From: a bacterium
GTDB taxonomy: Bacteria > JAMCPX01
Direction of reading: 5' to 3'
Assembly: GCA_021792615.1 (NCBI GenBank)
Contig: JAJYUJ010000010.1
Coordinates: 3,034 to 67,033 of the forward strand
Length of the DNA stretch: 64,000 nucleotides
Position 1 is the first letter of the stretch; every line of letters begins with the position of its first letter. The position numbers were made by a program, and so were the translations under genes. This document shows positions 1 through 8,740 of this stretch, one piece after another. The notes below the pieces were generated by a model. The model saw only the letters and a program-made list of their open reading frames with translations, did not search any database and was not told the origin of the DNA.

Positions 1-185
1 GGAAAGGCAGCTATATTGGCGAGCCCTAACCTGTACATATTCGGCACATGGAGCCCGCCCGCAGCCTTTGCCGTATTGACAAGGGTGTTGCTGCCGGCAT
101 CGCCGTAATCAGGGGCATCCGGCGCTTCGCCGATACCAACACCGTCAAGTACGATTAAAATTATTTTTTTAATTTGTGCATCCAT
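1..185 (-). CDS. deoB: Phosphopentomutase, N-terminal part (runs off window)
   Basis: The first 61 codons of a leftward gene are visible, beginning at the ATG at 185 behind an AAAGGA-type ribosome site. The translation has a hydrophobic strand followed by [17 protein letters not shown] and then SNTL, the metal-binding N-terminal signature of phosphopentomutase in the alkaline phosphatase superfamily. The enzyme interconverts ribose (or deoxyribose) 1- and 5-phosphate in nucleoside salvage. An in-frame ATG three codons upstream is an alternative start. The rest of the gene lies outside the window. It is divergent from gatC. Confidence 0.85.
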   Translation of the reverse strand, partial: MDAQIKKIILIVLDGVGIGEAPDAPDYGDAGSNTLVNTAKAAGGLHVPNMYRLGLANIAAF

Positions 186-270
186 AGTTTGCATCCTTTC
201 CCTCTCTATAGTATACAACAATACAAAATTTTGCTATATAAAAAATAAAAAAGGAAACGATGGTATCGTG

Positions 271-579
271 ATGAAAGAAAAGATAAACATAGATGTTAAG
301 AAGGTGGCCGAGCTGGCAAGGCTCGAGTTTTCGGATGACGAATTAAAAGTCTTCAGCACACAGTTCCAGGCAATACTTGAATACATAAGCCAGATCGATG
401 AGCTTGAACTCGATGATGTGGAACCCATGGCAAGCCCTTTGCCCGGTCCGCAAAGGCTTCGTCCCGATTCGCAGGAAAAAAATACTGCAGATACGCCTGA
501 GGCAACGCAAAAGATGGCGGTTGCCAACGCCCCCGGCTCAATGGAGGGATATTTTGTGGTGCCAAAGGTCATAGAATGA
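271..579 (+). CDS. gatC: Asp-tRNA(Asn)/Glu-tRNA(Gln) amidotransferase subunit C
   Basis: GatC is the small subunit that wraps around and stabilises GatA in the tRNA-dependent amidotransferase. The protein is about 102 residues, normal for the family, with the typical opening VKKVAELARLEFSDDE and the conserved stretch VEPMASPLP. The ATG at 271 is preferred; a GTG directly before it at 268 is in frame. The only good ribosome site (AAGGAAA near 250) is spaced for an ATG at 260 that opens a three-codon ORF ending in TGATG, so initiation may be coupled. gatA follows with overlap; gatB is not in the window. Confidence 0.93.
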   Translation: MKEKINIDVKKVAELARLEFSDDELKVFSTQFQAILEYISQIDELELDDVEPMASPLPGPQRLRPDSQEKNTADTPEATQKMAVANAPGSMEGYFVVPKVIE

Positions 580-2039
580 TGAAACTGTTCGGATCAAGTA
601 TAAAAGATATTGCAGAGCTCTATAGAAAGGGTGAAACAACTCCGCGGCAGGTCGTCGATGAGCTTTTACAAAGGATAGAGCATGTGAATCCTGCGTTAAA
701 CGCCTTCATACGTCTTGATAAGGAGCACATAGACGAACAAGTCAGCAATGCAGAAAAAATGCTTGGAAGTAAGCAGTCCTCGCAGTTGTGCGGTATACCG
801 ATAGCCGTGAAAGATATATTTACCACAAAGGGAATCAACACGACCTGTGCATCAAAGATACTGGAAAATTTTATTCCGCCGTATGATGCAACGGTAATTG
901 CAAAACTAAAGGCAGCAGGGGCAATAATCATCGGTAAAACAAACATGGATGAGTTTGCAATGGGATCTTCAACCGAGACATCGTATTTTGGCCCGACACG
1001 CAATCCCTGGGCACCCGATACCGTACCCGGCGGTTCCAGCGGAGGCTCTGCAAGTGCGGTCGCAGCGGACATGGCCTTCGGCGCACTCGGGACAGATACC
1101 GGCGGTTCTATACGCCAGCCGGCTGCTTTATGCGGTATTGTAGGACTGAAACCGACCTACGGCAGGGTAAGCAGGTACGGTATGATTGCGTTTGCATCAT
1201 CATTGGATCAGGGCGGTACCATGACAAAAACGGTTTATGATTCCGCACTTTTGCTGGAGGCGATTGCCGGGTTCGATCCGAAGGATTCGACATCAGCGGA
1301 CAGACCCGTGGAACCGTTCACCACTCTTTTGTCTCCAGGGTTGAAAAATAGTACCATAGGGGTACCGGCCGAATATTTTATAGAAGGTATGGACAGGGAT
1401 GTGCAAAAAGCCGTGAACAGCGCGATAGAAACCATGAAAAGGCTCGGTGCGAAAATAGTCGACATCAGCCTTCCCTATACCAAATACGCTGTTGCCGTGT
1501 ACTACATACTCGCTTCCTCCGAGGCAAGCTCCAATCTTGCGCGGTATGACGGCGTACGGTACGGTTATCGATCCGGACAGTCCGCGAACCTTATGGAAAT
1601 GTACAAACATACCCGTGCGCAGGGCTTCGGCAGGGAGGTAAAACGGAGGATCATGCTCGGCACGTTTGCCCTTTCGGCAGGCTATTATTCCGCCTTTTAC
1701 GGAAAGGCGCAGAAAGCACGGAGACTTATAGCGGATGACTTTGCCGGCGCTTTTAAAAAGTGCGACCTTATCCTCGCACCCACAAGCCCTACACCGGCAT
1801 TTAAGCTCGGATCAAAGCTCGATGACCCGCTTAAAATGTATCTTTCCGATATATTTACCATACCCCTGAACCTCGCAGGCCTGCCGGGTATTTCCATCCC
1901 CTGCGGCTTTACGGATAACAACCTTCCTGTCGGTATGCAGTTGATCGGCAAACAGTTTGATGAAAAAACCATACTGAATGCAGCCCACGCGTATGAGCAG
2001 GAAACACAGTGGTATAAAAAGAAACCCGATATTCATTGA
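576..2039 (+). CDS. gatA: Asp-tRNA(Asn)/Glu-tRNA(Gln) amidotransferase subunit A
   Basis: GatA is the glutaminase subunit that releases ammonia for amidating Glu-tRNA(Gln) or Asp-tRNA(Asn) in the cytoplasm. The 487-residue length is typical. The amidase-signature triad is complete: Lys79 in AVKDIF, the cis-Ser at 154 in PGGSSGGSAS and the nucleophile Ser178 in TDTGGSIR. The ATG at 576 overlaps the gatC stop and a second ATG follows at 579, so gatC and gatA are translationally coupled. The expected gatB partner is not adjacent and must lie elsewhere in the genome. Confidence 0.96.
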   Translation: MMKLFGSSIKDIAELYRKGETTPRQVVDELLQRIEHVNPALNAFIRLDKEHIDEQVSNAEKMLGSKQSSQLCGIPIAVKDIFTTKGINTTCASKILENFIPPYDATVIAKLKAAGAIIIGKTNMDEFAMGSSTETSYFGPTRNPWAPDTVPGGSSGGSASAVAADMAFGALGTDTGGSIRQPAALCGIVGLKPTYGRVSRYGMIAFASSLDQGGTMTKTVYDSALLLEAIAGFDPKDSTSADRPVEPFTTLLSPGLKNSTIGVPAEYFIEGMDRDVQKAVNSAIETMKRLGAKIVDISLPYTKYAVAVYYILASSEASSNLARYDGVRYGYRSGQSANLMEMYKHTRAQGFGREVKRRIMLGTFALSAGYYSAFYGKAQKARRLIADDFAGAFKKCDLILAPTSPTPAFKLGSKLDDPLKMYLSDIFTIPLNLAGLPGISIPCGFTDNNLPVGMQLIGKQFDEKTILNAAHAYEQETQWYKKKPDIH

Positions 2040-2058
2040 ACAAGACAGGAGGAGCCGT

Positions 2059-4248
2059 ATGAAGAAAGAGACAAGAACCAATGCGATTGTTTTCGGAGTG
2101 ATGATAGTCCTTGCACTTGCTGTAACCTACCCGGGAATCGTGGATTTTAACTCAAGGCTTCTCGGTATCAAAGACTCTTATTTCTATGCATGGGACCTGT
2201 GGTGGTTCAAACATGCATTGTTCTCGCTGCACCAGTCTCCCTTGAAATTACAGACCATTTTTTATCCAATCAGCGGTGCACCGTACGTGTGGTCGTCCCC
2301 GCTCAACGAGATTGCGGGGATCCTCCTGCTGCCGGTCCTGCCGTTAACGGTCGTGTTCAACCTGCTGGCACTCCTGCCGGTTGTACTGGGTGCGTACTTT
2401 ACCTATAAACTCGTCTATCATCTGACCAAAGAAAGAATGGCAGGGATTGCCGGCGGTGTTGTATACGGGTTTTCACCGTTTATCATCTCCACCATGATGG
2501 GGAATCTCCAGTACTCCTCGATAGAGTTTATCCCGCTCGTTGTCTTCATGATGTTCCGGATGAAAGAGGACCAGTCCCTGAGAAACGGCCTCCTGTTTAT
2601 CGTCTCTTCGATACTTCTGGCACTGAGCAGTCCGAGCTATATCTTCTATGCATACCTGCCCATTGTACTGTACCTCCCTTTTTCCTGGCTGATAACGGAT
2701 GGATGGAAGACGTACAATAAGACCTTTGTACTGTATATGCTTCTGTCCATGGGTTTTGTTGCACTCTCAGCCCTGATATTTTATGCACCGCAGATCTACG
2801 CACTGCATCATTCGGGGTATGTTAAGGCAGAAGGCATTTATCAACTTCTCGTGAACAATCAGAACTTCATCGACTATTTTCTACCGAACAAGTCGAATTT
2901 CTTTTTCAAGCACATACTCTATTTCTACTCAAAGGACGTTACCTATTTCTCGGGCATCGGTATGGTGACGCTCTTTTTGATCGTACTGGTGGCAGCGTTC
3001 AAATATGAACCAAGGGAGTCCATCAGATGGGGTATACTTGCCATAGTGCTGTATGTGTTTTCTCTGGGTCCGTATCTCAAGCTCAACGGATTCGTTCTGT
3101 TTCCGTACTACGGGTCACTCCACATGATCCCGCTCCCTTATCTTGCCCTGACCAAACTGAAAATACTCTCGGACCTCACCCAGCCTGCCCTGTTAATCCC
3201 GCTGCTTTTGCTCAGTACCGCGGTAATAGCGGGGTTTGGTGCCAAGCTCATTATCGAGCGTACGGACATACGCTCCCTTAGCTTTGTGACGATCCTCTCG
3301 TTGATAGCCCTGGCGCTTGCCGAGTATTATCCCGGCTACCCTTTCCCCTCTGTTCAGTCAACCACACCACTGTACTATGCGCCGATCAGAAAGGATACCA
3401 CTACAAAGGCCATTGTGGAGCTGCCTGCAAGTGCCTCTGTGTTTGACAACAGGCAAAACATCCCGTTTATATACAGATCCATGTATTATCAGATGTTCAC
3501 GGAAAAAGCGCTGGTAGGCGGGTATTACGATTATCAATGGGACAGGGAATCGTCTTTTATAAAAACAACGCCTTTTCTATCGGAACTGAACGATCCCCTT
3601 ATACTCAGGTACGGCGACATCATACCGGTTAATAAGCATGCAATCGCGAATTACGGTATACGGCAGCTCATGGATCTCGGCGTCGGATATATCATCGTCA
3701 ACAGGCTCGCCTACGATCAGGATGATTATGGCGCACTTCATAAGTTGTTGCAGGCATACTGCGGAGAGCCGATTTATAATGACGGCTATGTGTCCATCTT
3801 TTTACTGACCAGGGCTTATTTGTCCGTCCATCGCGGCGAGCTTACGGAGCTTGGCTCCGGATGGTATGCTCCGGCCCTGAACGTAAAAGAGGGGATGGTT
3901 TTCAGAATGATGTCTCAGGACGGGACAATAAAAGTTCTCGGCGTGGATAAACCGAGGATGGTTAAACTCCTGATGGGTATCATCAATCCGTTCAAGTCCA
4001 TTCACTGGCTCACGGTCGATGTCAATGGAAAGATGATCAATCGTATCGACCTTGCAACACAGCAGCCCGTATTGGGCTGGATGAGCGAGCCGTTCATGCT
4101 CGAGAAAGGCGACAACACCATTGTTATCCATTCAATCGACAGCCCGGTAAATCCCTATACGGCGATCGGCCCTCTTATTCAGGATTCAAGACCCATGACC
4201 ATCGGAGTCTTCGGGGTAAAGATATCCGATACGACGGTAAAAAAATAA
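2059..4248 (+). CDS. Polytopic membrane protein, GT-C/YfhO-like
   Basis: This is a 729-residue protein starting at the ATG at 2059 behind a strong AGGAGGAG site. The N-terminal 450 residues contain about ten hydrophobic segments; the last 280 residues are soluble and probably extracytoplasmic. The first loop has an acidic pair in KDSYFYAWDLWW, as seen in lipid-linked-sugar-dependent GT-C glycosyltransferases and YfhO-type proteins. Transfer of a sugar to a periplasmic acceptor is therefore plausible but not shown. It lies 19 bp after gatA and 1 bp before mqnE, so it is probably cotranscribed with both although functionally unrelated. Confidence 0.6.
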   Translation: MKKETRTNAIVFGVMIVLALAVTYPGIVDFNSRLLGIKDSYFYAWDLWWFKHALFSLHQSPLKLQTIFYPISGAPYVWSSPLNEIAGILLLPVLPLTVVFNLLALLPVVLGAYFTYKLVYHLTKERMAGIAGGVVYGFSPFIISTMMGNLQYSSIEFIPLVVFMMFRMKEDQSLRNGLLFIVSSILLALSSPSYIFYAYLPIVLYLPFSWLITDGWKTYNKTFVLYMLLSMGFVALSALIFYAPQIYALHHSGYVKAEGIYQLLVNNQNFIDYFLPNKSNFFFKHILYFYSKDVTYFSGIGMVTLFLIVLVAAFKYEPRESIRWGILAIVLYVFSLGPYLKLNGFVLFPYYGSLHMIPLPYLALTKLKILSDLTQPALLIPLLLLSTAVIAGFGAKLIIERTDIRSLSFVTILSLIALALAEYYPGYPFPSVQSTTPLYYAPIRKDTTTKAIVELPASASVFDNRQNIPFIYRSMYYQMFTEKALVGGYYDYQWDRESSFIKTTPFLSELNDPLILRYGDIIPVNKHAIANYGIRQLMDLGVGYIIVNRLAYDQDDYGALHKLLQAYCGEPIYNDGYVSIFLLTRAYLSVHRGELTELGSGWYAPALNVKEGMVFRMMSQDGTIKVLGVDKPRMVKLLMGIINPFKSIHWLTVDVNGKMINRIDLATQQPVLGWMSEPFMLEKGDNTIVIHSIDSPVNPYTAIGPLIQDSRPMTIGVFGVKISDTTVKK

Positions 4249-4249
4249 T

Positions 4250-5371
4250 ATGACAAACAAAACACAGAAAAGATTCAGCGCGAGTGCTGCAGATGCATCC
4301 CTGAACACCGTTGCGGAAAAGATTAAAAAAGGTGTAAGGCTCGAAAGAGAAGATGCACACACCCTGCTCAACTCCAATGATATCCACTTCATCGGTGCCA
4401 TGGCGGATTATAAGAAACAGCAGCTCAATGGCAGGCTCGTATATTTTACCGTAAACAAACAGATAAACTACACCAATATATGCAGTGTTCACTGCCAGGT
4501 GTGCGCTTATGCCAGGGGCAAGCATGCAAAAGATGCCTATACCATGACTACCGGGGAGATTATTTCTGAACTGACGGCCTCAGGCAAAGAACTGGACGAG
4601 GTGCATATCGTCGGCGGGCTCAATCCGGATTTACCGTTCGATTATTACGTATCGATGATACAGGAGATACGCGCCCATTTTCCGTCAATAACGGTTAAGG
4701 CGTTCACCGCAACGGAAATAGGTTATTTCGCAAAGTTGTACAAGATGGATGTCCGGGATGTCCTGTCCGGATTTAAAGATGCGGGACTCAACACCCTGCC
4801 CGGAGGGGGCGCAGAACTGCTTTCCGACAGCATACGGGCAAAGTTGTTCAAGGGCAAAGAGTCAAAAGATGCATGGCTCGGGACGCATAGGGTGGCGCAC
4901 TCGCTCGGTATCAAAACGAATGCAACTATGCTGTACGGACACATCGAAACGGATGACGATCTTATTTCACACCTTGAGCAACTACGGACTTTACAGGACG
5001 AGACAGCCGGGTTTTTGACGTTTGTCCCTCTTACGTTCCATCCGGCAAATACCCCGCTGGAGAACAAGGTAACTACCCCGACCGGTATACGGAAGCTCAA
5101 GATTATAGCTCTCTCAAGGTTATACCTCGACAATTTCCCGCATATCAAGGCGTACTGGGTCATGCTCTCGGAAGGCATTACGCAGATAGCCCTGCATTTC
5201 GGTGCGGATGATATCGACGGGACCATCGGTCAGGAAAAGGTGACCCACGCAGCGGGCGCAAGAACGCCTGCAGGGTTGACAAACAGCAAGATGATTTCCA
5301 TGATTAAAGATACGGGTTATATACCCGCACAGAGAAACGGAGAATACAAGGTAATAAAAATTTACCGGTAA
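4250..5371 (+). CDS. mqnE: Aminofutalosine synthase, radical SAM
   Basis: MqnE joins the chorismate-derived enolpyruvyl benzoate to S-adenosylmethionine to give aminofutalosine in the futalosine route to menaquinone. The 373-residue protein carries the radical-SAM CX3CX2C cluster at Cys78, Cys82 and Cys85 (CSVHCQVCAY). The stretch VHIVGGLNPDLPFDYY and the following KAFTATEI are MqnE-type and separate it from MqnC. It overlaps the start of mqnA by one base, and MqnA makes its substrate. Together they show that this organism makes menaquinone by the futalosine pathway; the later genes are not in the window. Confidence 0.92.
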   Translation: MTNKTQKRFSASAADASLNTVAEKIKKGVRLEREDAHTLLNSNDIHFIGAMADYKKQQLNGRLVYFTVNKQINYTNICSVHCQVCAYARGKHAKDAYTMTTGEIISELTASGKELDEVHIVGGLNPDLPFDYYVSMIQEIRAHFPSITVKAFTATEIGYFAKLYKMDVRDVLSGFKDAGLNTLPGGGAELLSDSIRAKLFKGKESKDAWLGTHRVAHSLGIKTNATMLYGHIETDDDLISHLEQLRTLQDETAGFLTFVPLTFHPANTPLENKVTTPTGIRKLKIIALSRLYLDNFPHIKAYWVMLSEGITQIALHFGADDIDGTIGQEKVTHAAGARTPAGLTNSKMISMIKDTGYIPAQRNGEYKVIKIYR

Positions 5372-6180
5372 TGGATATGCAGTTAAAACTCGCCAGGATG
5401 CCGTACATAAATGTCGACCCGTTTTACTATGCACTTGAGTATACGGGCAAGAGACCGGACATTGAACTCGTGTCCGGCTATCCGCGCCAGATCGGCAGGC
5501 TTGCCGGTACAAAAGATACCATAGATGCCGCTCCGATATCCGTTATGGACTTTCTGAACCTGCAGGAGAGCTATGAACCTCTGGGCAGGATGTGTGTTGC
5601 CGTTAAGGAAAAAGCCGGAAGCGTCAACCTCTTTACAAAAATACCTGCAGAAGAGCTCGGCAACCGTAAGATCGGCATAACATCCCAGACATCTACCTCG
5701 AGGGTGCTGATGCATCTTATCCTCGAACAGCGATACGGGGTCAAATCCGCCGAATACCTCGACCAGCCGGAGCAGGACGATGTCGATGCGTACCTCTTGA
5801 TCGGCAACAACGCGCTTGTGCATGCACACCACGGATTGAAAGGTTTTCGCTATAAGTACGATCTCGGGGAAGAATGGTATAAATGGACCGGTCTCCCGTT
5901 TGTCTTTGCGCTGTGGGCCGTACGAAAGGCGCTTCCTCAACAAGACAAAGATTACCTCACCGGAGAGCTCAGCGGATCGATCGATACATTCTGGCAGCAT
6001 GAAGAGGAAATGGCACAAACGAGGGCTGATGAGCTACTGCTTCCTCCCGGCTCTATCCGGGATTACTGGCACCTTTTCATCTACCATCAGACGGCAGCGG
6101 TCGACAAGAGCCTTGAGATGTTTGTGAACGCAATTCAAGATATAAAGGGGGTGTTTGCTCATGGACAAGAAAAAATATGA
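5371..6180 (+). CDS. mqnA: Chorismate dehydratase
   Basis: MqnA dehydrates chorismate to 3-[(1-carboxyvinyl)oxy]benzoate, the first step of the futalosine menaquinone pathway. The 269-residue protein has the periplasmic-binding-protein-like fold of the family, with YINVDPFYYALE at the N terminus, the AAPISVMDFL ligand loop and the TSQTSTSRVL anion-binding segment. The start ATG overlaps the mqnE stop, with a second ATG two codons later. Adjacency to mqnE supports the assignment. Confidence 0.92.
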   Translation: MDMQLKLARMPYINVDPFYYALEYTGKRPDIELVSGYPRQIGRLAGTKDTIDAAPISVMDFLNLQESYEPLGRMCVAVKEKAGSVNLFTKIPAEELGNRKIGITSQTSTSRVLMHLILEQRYGVKSAEYLDQPEQDDVDAYLLIGNNALVHAHHGLKGFRYKYDLGEEWYKWTGLPFVFALWAVRKALPQQDKDYLTGELSGSIDTFWQHEEEMAQTRADELLLPPGSIRDYWHLFIYHQTAAVDKSLEMFVNAIQDIKGVFAHGQEKI

Positions 6181-6508
6181 CGATGACGAGAACGGGGACG
6201 ATTTCGAACTCTATGACGATGATAACGGAGAGGAGCTTGACGAATATGCGGATGATTTCGGCATCGATGACAGCGAACTCCAGCACATCCATTTTACCGT
6301 GCAGTGTATAAAAAACCCTTTTCCCCACGAGAGTGACGAATGGGTTATCGTCGAGGCTTTACAGAAGGAACGGCCCGAAGGGTTCGAAGAGTTGAAGGAT
6401 GTTTTGATGTCGTTGTTTGATTTCGACAGTTTTGATATGACACCCGATGAATACGCAAAAGAGATCTTCTATTTTATGATCGAGAATAGGGTAATCAAGC
6501 TGGATTAA
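6161..6508 (+). CDS. Small acidic protein of unknown function
   Basis: A 115-residue protein begins at the ATG at 6161 after AAGGGGGTG and overlaps the mqnA 3' end by 20 bp. Residues 1-40 are dominated by Asp and Glu; the rest is a compact amphipathic part with FDFDSFDMTPDEYAKEIF near the end. I do not recognise the family. The overlap with mqnA implies coupled translation, but nothing links it chemically to menaquinone. Its 3' end overlaps the convergent glycosyltransferase gene by 4 bp. Confidence 0.65.
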   Translation: MDKKKYDDDENGDDFELYDDDNGEELDEYADDFGIDDSELQHIHFTVQCIKNPFPHESDEWVIVEALQKERPEGFEELKDVLMSLFDFDSFDMTPDEYAKEIFYFMIENRVIKLD

Positions 6509-7620
6509 TCCGGGACCGCTTCTTTGATGATCCGTTCTATCGAATGGATATTGCTTTGTATACCGAACTGTTTTTCTGCCTTTATCCGTGCCTTTTTCCC
6601 CATCGATTCCCTTAATGCGGGATCACCCGCGGCCTTTTGCAATGCCCGGACCAGGGCATCCCGGTTGCCCGCGCGGTAGAGAATTCCGTCTGTGCCGTCT
6701 TCGATAAGCTCGACAGGTCCGCCTTTGTCCGGAGCGATAACTACCTTACCTGCAGCCATACCCTCCATAACGGCCTGTCCGAGTCCCTCGGTTATGACGG
6801 TGCTGACAACAATGATGTCACTGCCGGTCATAAAATCGTCCACATCATTTCTGAAGCCCGTAAAAGTCAGCAACTCCTGCATACCGTACGCAGCTGCCCT
6901 GTCCTGCAAACCCTGCAAAAATTGTTCGTTCCCTTTGAAGATGCTGCCGATGATAAGGAATCTCAAATTACCGTCAGATTTTATACACTCATGCGCGGCA
7001 TCGATGAAAAGCTCCTGGCCCTTAATCGGGCTTACCCTCCCGATATTTGAAACAATGGTCCGTCTCTGTTGCTTCCATTCCGACATTCCGGCGGGGGTTT
7101 TCCCTGTCGAGCCGGCGAACCTTTCGAGCGCAATACCGTCGTAGACGACCGCTGTCTTACCGGAACAACTTTTCTGTACGAACGCAGCGACAGCATTGCT
7201 GATGACAATGATTTTCCGTGAAAACAGACAGAGGAATGATCTGTAGAAAGGAGCGAGTCCCGGATAACTGTCGTAAAGCTCCCGCATGTGGCAGATGTGC
7301 GGCTTGCGCGTGAGGAATGCAGCCAGAGGCGCGCCTACGATGACGCTGGTGTTTGAATAGACAACCGTGATGCCTTCTTTCCGTATGATACGGGCAAGCC
7401 TGAAAATAACCGCAGGCAGCATGAGCAGGTAGGGCAGAAGCTTTAAGCTGCGGAAGATACCTTTTCTCAATACCCAGGGATCTGTTATGTATACGGTGAT
7501 GCCGAGAGCCCTTAATTTCTCAGGCAGTTCGCCCTCAAAAGGAAGTACGGTAACCGGTGTAAACCGGGTCTTGTCGATCCTTTTGAGCAGTTCATAGAGA
7601 CACCGGTCGGAGCCGTACAT
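6505..7620 (-). CDS. Glycosyltransferase family 4
   Basis: The protein is a GT-B fold retaining glycosyltransferase. Its C-terminal half has SNIGRVSPIKGQELFIDA, the nucleotide-sugar-binding region around VVVSTVITEGLGQAVMEGMAAG, and the EDGTDGILY segment. The N-terminal part reads into MYGSDR, a motif normally preceded by a first beta strand. The open frame continues upstream of the ATG at 7620 through KVLFVHSSSE, which looks like that missing strand, but no ATG, GTG or TTG precedes it before a stop; an ATA sits where the start would be expected (7651-7653). The annotated start therefore probably truncates the protein. Confidence 0.85.
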   Translation of the reverse strand: MYGSDRCLYELLKRIDKTRFTPVTVLPFEGELPEKLRALGITVYITDPWVLRKGIFRSLKLLPYLLMLPAVIFRLARIIRKEGITVVYSNTSVIVGAPLAAFLTRKPHICHMRELYDSYPGLAPFYRSFLCLFSRKIIVISNAVAAFVQKSCSGKTAVVYDGIALERFAGSTGKTPAGMSEWKQQRRTIVSNIGRVSPIKGQELFIDAAHECIKSDGNLRFLIIGSIFKGNEQFLQGLQDRAAAYGMQELLTFTGFRNDVDDFMTGSDIIVVSTVITEGLGQAVMEGMAAGKVVIAPDKGGPVELIEDGTDGILYRAGNRDALVRALQKAAGDPALRESMGKKARIKAEKQFGIQSNIHSIERIIKEAVPD

Positions 7621-7678
7621 CTCCGACGATGAATGGACGAACAGGACCTTTATGGGGTTGTGTGCAAGGGTACGGATG

Positions 7679-7972
7679 TTACGGCTCCTGTTGCGCCCGA
7701 ATCGTGCATTTTATGTCTTTGACAAAGGGCAGCTCTTTTTTCGTGTTTATGTTCTTCAAGAGGGTTGACTTGTTATAGAGTATCTCCTGCAGTGCCATGC
7801 TGTTTTTGACAAAAACAAACAGTACGTCGTTGCGTATATACGCAGGCTCGGACAGGGCGGACAGGCGTTTCCCTGCCAGGGCTTCCCATTGTTCGAGAAG
7901 TTTCACCCCTTCCATACCGTGCTTGAGCTTTGTCCCGGTCAACTCCGATAGTATATCTTTGATATCTTCCAT
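7679..7972 (-). CDS. DUF721 (DciA-like) protein
   Basis: This is a short protein of about 97 residues with the DUF721 pattern: a central WEALAGKRLSALSEPAYIRNDVL followed by a helix ending near LQEILYNKSTLL. DciA-type DUF721 proteins help load the replicative helicase in many bacteria, though this copy is short. The ATG at 7972 is preferred because a GTAGGTG ribosome site precedes it; a GTG at 7981 is in frame. It lies 10 bp after the neighbouring helical protein gene on the same strand. Confidence 0.7.
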   Translation of the reverse strand: MEDIKDILSELTGTKLKHGMEGVKLLEQWEALAGKRLSALSEPAYIRNDVLFVFVKNSMALQEILYNKSTLLKNINTKKELPFVKDIKCTIRAQQEP

Positions 7973-7981
7973 AGGGTGCAC

Positions 7982-8737
7982 CTACAGGACGACGTCCTGT
8001 TTGAGGATGATGCGCGCCTGCAAGCGTACGATATCGGAAAGCCTGCTGTCATTGATTATCCTCGACAGGTCGGTGCTGAAGAGCTCCGGGAGTATTCCAA
8101 GTGTTATATCCGCCGGAGTATAAGGGTTCATGGCGAGGGAGCATTGTACCCGGTATCTGTATTTCCACCGCTGGCTGCTGTAAACGGTCCTTAAAATCTC
8201 TTCCGTGTTCGGCCGCCGAGAAACTATCTTGATGATGTCTGTTTCCGTTATTCTCGGGTTACTCAGCAAAACATTGATGACAGAGGGTTCCTGATCGTAG
8301 AGCAGCTTTTCTATGGTATCCCTGTTGTGCGATTTCGACATTGTCTTTCTGAGACCGATCGGCAGACCGTCTATTTTCGGATCCTGCAGGGGCTCGTCTA
8401 CCTCTTTCTTTGCCGACATAGACCTGTTTTCCAGCATGAAAACCGAAAACTCTTTGTATCCCTTTGCCGCCGCGACCCTCATGAGCTCATACATACCATT
8501 TTGTCCGAGGGCTTGCTTGAGCAGTGCCTTGCTGGTGAACATACTGTTCAATTCAAGATATTTTTTCTCTTTTTTATATGCCCTGCTTATAACGTACATG
8601 ATCACATCGGCAAGGGTGTCTGCCGGGATAATTTTTATGTTTCGGAGAAAGACCTTTTCCCGTATCGCCGGTTCCCTGTACACGATGAGCTTGTCGATGA
8701 ATTGCGAAGCGACCTGCCTGATGTTTTCTTCTGCCAT
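7982..8737 (-). CDS. Uncharacterised helical-repeat-like protein
   Basis: A 251-residue protein with no signal peptide or membrane segment. It is rich in amphipathic helices. The second half has two or three repeating units built around 'LLSNPRITETDIIKI' and 'LAMNPYTPADITLGIL', suggesting a HEAT- or leucine-rich-variant-like solenoid. I do not recognise a named family or a catalytic motif. It sits 3 bp downstream of the zinc-ribbon membrane protein gene and just upstream of the DUF721 gene on the same strand, so the three are probably cotranscribed. Confidence 0.6.
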   Translation of the reverse strand: MAEENIRQVASQFIDKLIVYREPAIREKVFLRNIKIIPADTLADVIMYVISRAYKKEKKYLELNSMFTSKALLKQALGQNGMYELMRVAAAKGYKEFSVFMLENRSMSAKKEVDEPLQDPKIDGLPIGLRKTMSKSHNRDTIEKLLYDQEPSVINVLLSNPRITETDIIKIVSRRPNTEEILRTVYSSQRWKYRYRVQCSLAMNPYTPADITLGILPELFSTDLSRIINDSRLSDIVRLQARIILKQDVVL

Positions 8738-8740
8738 AGA

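Noticed and set aside
260-271. Three-codon ORF ATG-GTA-TCG-TGA before gatC
   Set aside because: The spacing to the ribosome site is intriguing, but a chance arrangement is as likely; mentioned only under gatC.
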